Shown one piece after another: positions 21,286 to 27,513 of a DNA stretch of 27,513 nucleotides. Each line of letters starts with the position of its first letter. Position 1 is the first letter of the stretch. Where the stretch lies: NCBI GenBank assembly GCA_001655205.1, contig LPNZ01010207.1, forward strand, positions 1 to 27,513. The letters run 5' to 3'. Source of the DNA: Lenisia limosa (lineage: Eukaryota; Breviatea). Under the pieces are notes generated by a model. That model was given only the letters and a program-made list of their open reading frames with translations, was not told the origin of the DNA and did no database searches. Position numbers and translations under genes: made by a program.

Positions 21286-23430
21286 ATGGGTTGTGCAAGA
21301 TTTTGTGATGTTAAAAAGGTCTCAGAGAAAAATTTGCTGACTTCTTTAGTGAGTCTCGCTGACATCTCCAAGCTCACCATCAAGGACAAGGCCTCTGACA
21401 AGGCACGCATTGTTGAATTTGTCAACTTCCTTCTCAAGGATGGTAAGATTGAAATGCTGTTCTGTAAGATTTCTGACAAATATAGATGCCACTGTTAAGT
21501 CTGTTATCCCTCTTGATTCATCAAAGGAGGATGTTTTCTCTCAAGCCGTCGCCGATGGTGTTTTCCTTGTGTTTGCGGGTTAATCAATTGGTTTCTTTCT
21601 TCTCACTTCATTAATTCGGGTCCGGTATCGTTTTAATCAATTTCACTTTTTTTTCAGGAAACTTCTTGGTGTTGCTAAGCCTGGTTGTTATGATGAAGGC
21701 CGCCTTAATGTTGGAGAAAAGCGCACTGGATTCCAGATTACTTCAAACCACGTATGAATTTATTTGTTGGGTGAACTGTCTTACGTTTAAGAACCTTGCT
21801 ATCGATACCATTAAGGATATTGGTCTTAAGGGCTACGAAGGCCTCAAGAGTGACGACTTCAACGATGCCGAAGAGTCTCTTGTCTCTGAGATTATTGAGA
21901 AGCTCATTAAGGTGAGTTTGTGAAATATTTTATTTACCTTTGACAATTTCCAACAAATTTCTTTCACTTATAACTCTTTCCAGATGTACCTCTTCACTGA
22001 CATCAACGCCAAGAGCGCTGTTTTCGGTAAATTCCTTGAGTACCTTCCTCTCATGCGCAAGCCTAAGGCCGCCGCTGCTTCCGCTGGAAAAATTATGGTT
22101 TGCATTTATGGGAAGAGCATAGTTTTAACATTGATAGCTCGCCAAGAAGGCCCCTGTTGAAGACTTCCTCCTTTCGTGGGTTAACCACCAACTTCGCTTT
22201 GTTCAGTACCCCAAGGTGATCACTAAGTTCGACGAAATGGTTTGTGGGACTTCAATTTTGGATATGATTGTTTTATTCAATGCAGGAAGATTTCGCTGGC
22301 ATAGAGATAAAGTATAACTGTTCTTAGGATCTTGATACCTGGACCCATATCCTCTACGCCATGGAGCCCGAGAAGGTGGATTTCGCTTCTCTTAACATCA
22401 CCGACGTGAGGGGTTTTGTAGTTGCCTTCTTCTGTTCTCTGTTTCCGCTTCTCTGATTAGCACCTACATATATATATATATATTATATACATTTATTCTT
22501 TAGGAGGAGAAGAAGATGGCCCACGTCGTCTCCACTCTTAAGACCCTTGGTCTCGACTACTTCGTCACTGAGGCTGAGATCAAGGACCAGAACGGCAACA
22601 TGTTCACCTACTTCTTTGCCCAGCTCCTCCGCACCGCCCCCTTGGCCAACAAGTACTGGGCCGAGCTTGGTGACAAAATCGTTGGCGAGAAGGACGCCCA
22701 GGCTGCCGCCTACTTTGCCTGGCTCAACGGGATGGGTACTTTCCGTACTACCGACGTCCGCGAGTCCATGCTCAACGGTGTTGACATTTTCTACGCCATT
22801 GACAAGGCTCTCCCCGGCAAGCTTAACTGGACCAATGTCAACAAGGGCAAGCTCAACCAGTTCAAGGCCCAGGGCAACTGGAAGATCGCTATGGACATGA
22901 TCCTTCCCCTCACCCGTTTCCCTCCCAGCCTTGAGGTTCATGAGCTCCATGGAAACGAGGACAAGGTCTTCCAACTCGTCAAGGTCCTCTACGAGTATGA
23001 CCTCAAGCAGAACCTTGTTGCCAAGGTCCCCGCTGCTGACCTCCTCGCCTGGTAAGCTCTTTTGACTATCATTTACGCAGTTATAGTTAATGAATCCCTT
23101 CTAATTAACGCAGGGCCAATGAGTTCGCTGGAGACGCCAAGGTTGACGCTATGGCCAAAGCTGGACCTGCCTACCTCGCCGCTGTCATCAACGGAATCTC
23201 TGCTAAGGTCTGCTCCACCCATGTACCTTCAACTTCATTATATCTCTTCAGTGTGTTAAGTCTTATCCATTCAGTTTGCTTGCGAGCCCACTGCTGAGGG
23301 TGTCCTGAAGTGTGCCTGGAAGCTCGGTTTCCCCACCATGGCTACCGTCCAAGGCCTTGAGAAGCCCGAGGCTGATATGGCCCATTGCTTCCTCATGAAG
23401 CTCAAGAGTGTTATGGATATGGCTTGCTAG
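21286..23430 (+). CDS. Fimbrin/plastin-like actin-bundling protein without EF hands
   Basis: Ten exons encode 515 aa: 21286-21442, 21486-21570, 21658-21751, 21792-21911, 21984-22097, 22138-22239, 22328-22405, 22504-23051, 23114-23207, 23275-23430 (TAG). Four calponin-homology domains are readable. CH1 is about residues 37-165 (IVEFVNFLLKD, VKSVIPLD, VFSQAVADGVFLVKLLGVAK). CH2 is about 195-290 (EDFLLSWVNHQLRF, VVSTLKTLGLDYFVTEAEI). CH3 is about 297-410 (YFAWLNGMGTF, NGVDIFYAIDKALPGKLNW). CH4 is diverged, from about 430 to the end (LLAWANEFAG, LKCAWKLGFPTM). This is the tandem-CH layout of fimbrin, which crosslinks actin filaments. Canonical fimbrins have two EF hands before CH1; here only about 36 residues precede it, so calcium control through that headpiece is absent. 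Exon codons are G/C-ending and biased, which suggests high expression. The MGC start could be lipid-modified, but this is weak. Confidence 0.9.
22463..22490. repeat. AT microsatellite in fimbrin intron 7
   Basis: A run of alternating A and T (atatatatatatatat) lies just upstream of the acceptor at 22503. This is a simple repeat. Confidence 0.8.
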
Positions 23431-23788
23431 GGTGTTTCTGTGTGTTGTCTAGGGCTAGTCGTAGGGATTATTTAATTAGTATACTGTTTCTCAGGAGTGT
23501 TCCAGATGAAGTAGGGGGAGGGGGGGGGGGNNNNNNNNNNNNNNNNNNNNNNNNNNNNNNNNNNNNNNNNNNNNNNNNNNNNNNNNNNNNNNNNNNNNNN
23601 NNNNNNNNNNNNNNNNNNNNNNNNNNAACTAGTAGCTTAGTCCATCCAAGTGCGACGCTCTTGTGGAGGGGGTACCCACTTTTGACTAAAATTGTGAGTA
23701 ATGATGTGGCATTTAACAACAACTTGTGAAATTGTAATTGAGTCAATTTGAGTCAATTTGGTTCATCATAGATTGGCACCATTTGAGC
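23431..23788. other. Convergent spacer with G-run and assembly gap
   Basis: This region of 358 nt lies between the fimbrin and MMSDH stop codons. It contains a near-pure G run (23514-23530) directly against a 96-N gap (23531-23626), and a direct duplication of tgagtcaatt near 23739-23758. No coding signal is seen. Both 3' UTRs should be here. Confidence 0.7.
23531..23626. other. Assembly gap (N run)
   Basis: The gap is 96 N. It follows a poly-G run that is a likely cause of sequencing failure. Confidence 0.99.
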
Positions 23789-26346
23789 CTACGTGATCTT
23801 GCGGCGGGAGGTGACGAGGTCAATGAGGGACTCTCCAGTGATATCATGGCAGCCAAAACGTGAAAGGTTGATACCGCCAAAGCTGAATGGCTCGCGAGGA
23901 ACAGGAACACCTACTCCGACTCCCATCATGCCGGCTACAAAGTTAGAGCCCCATTCACAATAGAAATATTCACATGAAATAACAGCAAACCTTGGAAGCG
24001 AGAAGTGAACCAGTCAGCTTGGTCGCCAGATGAAGTGTAAACCTAAAAAAAATTGTTAAAAAAAAATCTGTGAAAGTGACAGAAATAGAAATAGGAACAA
24101 TCATTCGCCCCTCCATACAGCAGCAGCGTTTCCATAGGGGTTGGAGTTCTCAATATGGATAGCTTCTTCACGATCCTATTGGGTGAGGCACGGGGAGCAA
24201 ACAGAAGCAACCACAACCGTGCTGTATCATTACAAACCTTGCACTCGTAGATTGAGAGGACAGGGCCGAAGAGCTCTTCCTTCATGCAGGGGTGTTCAGG
24301 ATCCTGGAAAAATCATCAGAATGATAAATCTGTTGTGTGACATTCACTGAACTACCCAATAAGCGTACATTGAACTTGAGAATGGTGGGACCAAGCCAGT
24401 TGCCTCCTTCCTTGTTCATCCAGGAGCGTCCGTCAAGAAGGAGCTAAAACCATCACAAAATAGAGGGCGAGAAATAATAGGACAAATGGTGGGAAAGACG
24501 CTCACTTCAGCACCGTCCTTAAGGGCCATGTCAACATAGTACATGATGTGATCACGGCCAGCTGCGTCAATGATGGGTCCCATCTACCGAGTTAATGTAA
24601 CAGGATGACAATGGATTACCAAGGATAGAGAGGGTTATGCAAAATGCACTCTGCAGAGGACAAACCTGTCCAGGTGCCACACCAGGCTGGATCTTGGCAG
24701 CCTTCGCCTTTACGGACTCAATGAGCTCGTTTTGCTTGCCAACGGTGAGGAGAATACCAGCCATCATGCAGCGTTGGCCAGCACAGCCGGTGAAACTGGG
24801 GTAATCATTAATATGGTTCAAAAGCAAACATGAAATGATGAGAAAGATGTGAATCTCCTCGGTACATATCATATCTTATATCGAATACTAGATTGTGTAT
24901 TATATGATATGATAGATGGCCCACGAGTTGACGATGTCGTTGGAGGTCATTTCGAGGCAAGCGTCGGGAACGGCAACGAGGTGGTTCTTGGCAGCTCCGA
25001 GAGCAGTGCAACGCTTGCCGCTATTGGGTAAATGAATTGTACCTAAGGCTTTTCTTTGGGCCGAATAAGTCTGAATTTTCTCAAAACTGTCGATATTTTA
25101 ACAGCCTTATCAGACAGAAGTGAAGTCCTAATTGTACCAAACATGCCAACCTCAGGATGGAACGTTCGTAGACGATTTTGGCAACTGTGGAGGATCCAAC
25201 AAAGGTCACAGCGTCAATACCTTCGCTATCACAGATGGCCTCAACAGTCTTGAATGTAAGTTCATTTCCGAAAAGATGATGATGATGAAAAGTAAACCAA
25301 TTGCTTACATCCTTGGCACCATTGACAACGTTGAAAACACCCTTAGGAAGTCCAGCCTCTTCAAGAAGTTCGGCGAGAATAGCACCGCCAATAGGGGTCT
25401 TTTCGGAAGGCTTCAAGATCATGGTATTACCGCAAGCAAGAGTGATAGGTACAGTCCTTGTTGGTGAGAACTGAAAGATTACTGAATGGACGTACCAGTT
25501 GGGAACCATGAATGGAAAGTTGAAGGGTGTGATAGAGGCCACAACTCCAAGGGGCTTCTTAACCTCTCTGCAGGTAATGCCAGGGCCAACTTCTAGCATT
25601 TTTCCAGCACTAAACTGTGAGAACCTCAGAGCTACCTGGGCTGCTTACATAAGTTGGGGCATGGAGCAAGCATATTCGTTGGTCTCATTAGCCTTAAGGA
25701 CTGAGCCAAGTGCTTCGTTGCGGTTCTTCCCGTTCTCAGCAGTAACGGAGGCAGCCTAGATGATTAAAACAGTAGTATTTGAATGCTGAGCATTCAGTAC
25801 CAAAAACCCCGCCTACAATAGCTTCAAGGTTGTTCTCAACGAGCTGTTGGTAACGGAACAGAACACTGCAACGCTCCTTGACTGACTTTGAAGACCATGC
25901 CCCAAAAGCATCACGAGCAGCATCAACGGCAGCTTCAACATCAGCTCTGCTTGGTTAGATATGTAGCCCTTGAATAAATCAACACCATGAAACATACCCA
26001 GATGACATTGCAACGTCAGAGATCACAGTTCCGCAAGAAGGGGAGACAACTGGCATATATTCATTGGTTGAAGGAGGAACAACCTTTCCAGCAATAACAT
26101 TGTTAATGACTCCAGCAGCTGAAGTACCTATGAAAGTCAGAAGAGTTTGACAGAAACGGAAATCAAGGAAATTCAGAGTATCTCTAATCATTCCCTTAGT
26201 ATACTGAAATTATTATACATTATGTCCAAAGAGAACAAAACTAGGAGAAGAGAGGAACAAAGAGTAAGGTTAAGTAACATACGAGCAGCGTGGAGGCCAA
26301 CTAAGGCAGTAGGGCCGTAGGTTACACCTTTGAAAAAGCTTAACAT
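23789..26346 (-). CDS. ALDH6A1: Methylmalonate-semialdehyde dehydrogenase (CoA-acylating), ALDH6 family
   Basis: Fifteen exons encode 496 aa: 26283-26346, 25998-26127, 25817-25946, 25649-25755, 25496-25609, 25309-25456, 25151-25248, 24925-25020, 24666-24795, 24506-24583, 24369-24443, 24238-24303, 24119-24175, 23991-24042, 23789-23934. The enzyme converts methylmalonate or malonate semialdehyde, NAD+ and CoA to propionyl- or acetyl-CoA, CO2 and NADH, in valine, thymine and beta-alanine breakdown. Evidence: ITPFNFPFMVPNW, LACGNTMILKPSEKTPIGG, AVTFVGSST, LGAAKNHLVAVPDA (the usual ALDH general-base Glu is replaced, as in CoA-dependent members), CAGQRCMMAG (catalytic Cys about 305), KEELFGPVLSIYE, NSNPYGNAAAVYTSSG and PVPREPFSFGGINLSRFG. 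The first 22 residues lack acids and contain K and R, consistent with mitochondrial import. The gene is divergent from the aminotransferase at 26762. Confidence 0.97.
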
Positions 26347-26761
26347 TCTAAAGAAAGTCAGTAGCAGCAAAAAAATGAAAAGATTTATCAAAGTGAATGC
26401 TAGATCACTATTTATAGGCCGTATTTTCATTCTTTTGGTATCTCTCCTTGTAATGTTTCAAAAGGAAACGAGTTTAAGGAGACAGATTCCAAATTGTGAA
26501 AAATTGGAAGGGATCAGAAGAACTGTTCAATGTGCAAGCCCTTGCATACCTTAAATTGAGTGCCAAGCCTTAAAAGTAGCTCAAAAAAATAATTTTGACG
26601 CGATAAAAAGGGAATGAACTGAACTTCCTGAAAGAAATTTTACCTTTTTGGAAATCAGTTTCTTTTTATACCGTTTTTTTGAGACGCATCATCTTTTATT
26701 AATTGATAACTCAAATAATTGCTATTAATTACCAACAAAAACAGGTAACTAAAGTTGGACT
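26347..26761. promoter_or_regulatory. Divergent promoter region, MMSDH / class III aminotransferase
   Basis: This 415-nt AT-rich region separates the two start codons. Homopolymer T runs and attaat-type strings cluster at 26690-26735, close to the aminotransferase ATG. If the two enzymes act in one pathway, shared control elements should be here. No specific site can be named by eye. Confidence 0.5.
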
Positions 26762-27513
26762 ATGTTGTCACAACTGCGAACCGCGGTTGTTAGGGCAGGA
26801 ACTCCCTCACTGAGAAGTACTATTGCCAGAGGTAACAGCAGAGCCCTCTTTTGTAAAATAATCTTTTCAGGACTTTTTATTCCGTGCTTTCCTTCGCCTT
26901 CTATCCCTGCTCCATCTTCTGTCGATGATTATGACTGGGAAAAACGTAGGGGCAAGTTATTTTTTGACTTCACTTTATCATTCCAAATCTGTCACTTCCA
27001 CATTTCACTTTCATTCCGCCTAGGCCGGCAGATTGGCCTGAAGAAGTATGAAAAAATTTGGACACCTGAAGCTGTTGAGGAGGCTTGTCGCAAAAATGCT
27101 TTGCTGACTTGGATGCCTTCTGGTATGAGGATGGGATCGATGATTCACATTTCAGGAGGTGGCATTTCAGAAAACATTATTGGTGCTTCTGGATGCTACT
27201 TTTATACATCAACAGGAGATAAGGTTCTTGATATGTCTTCCTCAGGTTTGCATTGGGCATTCATATTATATTCATTTTCAAATATCATTGTTCAGCTGTG
27301 TGTGTCAATGGAGGCTACACCCCCCCACCCGGAATGACCGAGACCATCACCGTTTGCTTGTAATTTCTGCTATTTTGATACTTCCTTTTCAAAAGCACGA
27401 TAACAGTGACAGGATGCCTTGAAAACCCTTCCTTATGTACATGGAGTAGACAGCTGTCACCCACTCAAAGCTAAGGTTTGTTTTCAATCTGTGATTTTGA
27501 ATGTACTTTCACA
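26762..27513 (+). CDS. Class III (omega-amino acid) aminotransferase, 3' truncated by window
   Basis: Five exons are visible: 26762-26831, 26871-26945, 27024-27245, 27296-27351, 27413-27475. The coding sequence leaves the window in an intron. The N-terminus (MLSQLRTAVVRAGTPSLRST) is basic, amphipathic and Ser/Thr-rich with no acids, like a mitochondrial targeting peptide. The fold start then shows LLTWMPSG, GCYFYTSTGDKVLDMSSS, AVCVNGGYTPPPGMTE and DALKTLPYVHG. These match the N-terminal blocks of class III PLP aminotransferases (FYT-DGK-YLDFSS, VN-GH, then KLPY), especially the beta-alanine/taurine:pyruvate and AGXT2-like branch, as I recall them. The PLP lysine lies downstream of the window. 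The substrate is inferred as an omega-amino acid. Intron 1 (39 nt) is short. Confidence 0.88.

Noticed and set aside
24110-24118. MMSDH exon 13 continuing as VWRGE
   Set aside because: No donor follows; the gtatgg donor after GNAAA joins in frame to VYTSSG, the expected ALDH sequence.
26330-26554. Plus-strand open frame in the MMSDH/aminotransferase promoter region
   Set aside because: It is Lys-rich, overlaps the start of MMSDH on the other strand and shows no family features.
16355-27475. Bacterial catabolic island or contamination carrying PhnW, ALDH and aminotransferase
   Set aside because: All three genes have many spliceosomal introns with consistent phases and are interspersed with eukaryotic genes.

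Overview
The window is a gene-dense nuclear contig from a unicellular or otherwise compact eukaryote. Every gene I could model is split by many short GT-AG introns, mostly 40-150 nt with a few near 30 nt. Thirteen genes occupy 27.5 kb, and there are two assembly gaps (N runs at 15746-15860 and 23531-23626). TAA, TAG and TGA all terminate gene models, so the genetic code looks standard, which argues against ciliates with reassigned stops. The lineage cannot be named from this sequence. I see no prokaryotic operons, CRISPR arrays, rRNA or tRNA genes, or transposon ORFs.

Layout. 1-4655 (+): 3' part of a giant cysteine-rich, tandem-repeat, single-pass membrane protein. 4924-6407 (-): COMMD3-like protein. 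6550-8365 (+): translation initiation factor eIF3h. 8656-11449 (+): PLP enzyme of the D-serine dehydratase / D-threonine aldolase family. 11601-12655 (-): 192-aa orphan. 13309-14483 (-): 218-aa Ser/Pro-rich orphan with a possible alternative 3' exon at 13048-13179. 14761-16229 (+): secreted orphan interrupted by a gap. 16355-18886 (-): 2-aminoethylphosphonate:pyruvate aminotransferase (PhnW family), 15 exons. 19367-20331 (+): 129-aa profilin-like protein. 20484-21056 (-): 72-aa Dpy-30-like small protein. 21286-23430 (+): fimbrin with four CH domains and no EF hands. 23789-26346 (-): methylmalonate/malonate-semialdehyde dehydrogenase. 26762 to the window end (+): class III omega-aminotransferase, 3' truncated by the window.

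How the genes relate. Neighbours mostly alternate in strand, with short convergent spacers (about 125-360 nt) and divergent spacers (about 140-480 nt) that must hold the promoters. Two neighbourhoods look functionally themed. First, the aminotransferase and the semialdehyde dehydrogenase are head to head and could carry out consecutive steps of beta-alanine or other omega-amino-acid breakdown; PhnW, another amino-to-aldehyde transaminase, lies about 5 kb away. Second, the profilin-like, Dpy-30-like and fimbrin genes are adjacent and suggest an actin/ciliary group. These functional links are inference. The exon models rest on reading-frame phase, splice consensus and family resemblance recalled from memory; no alignment was run.
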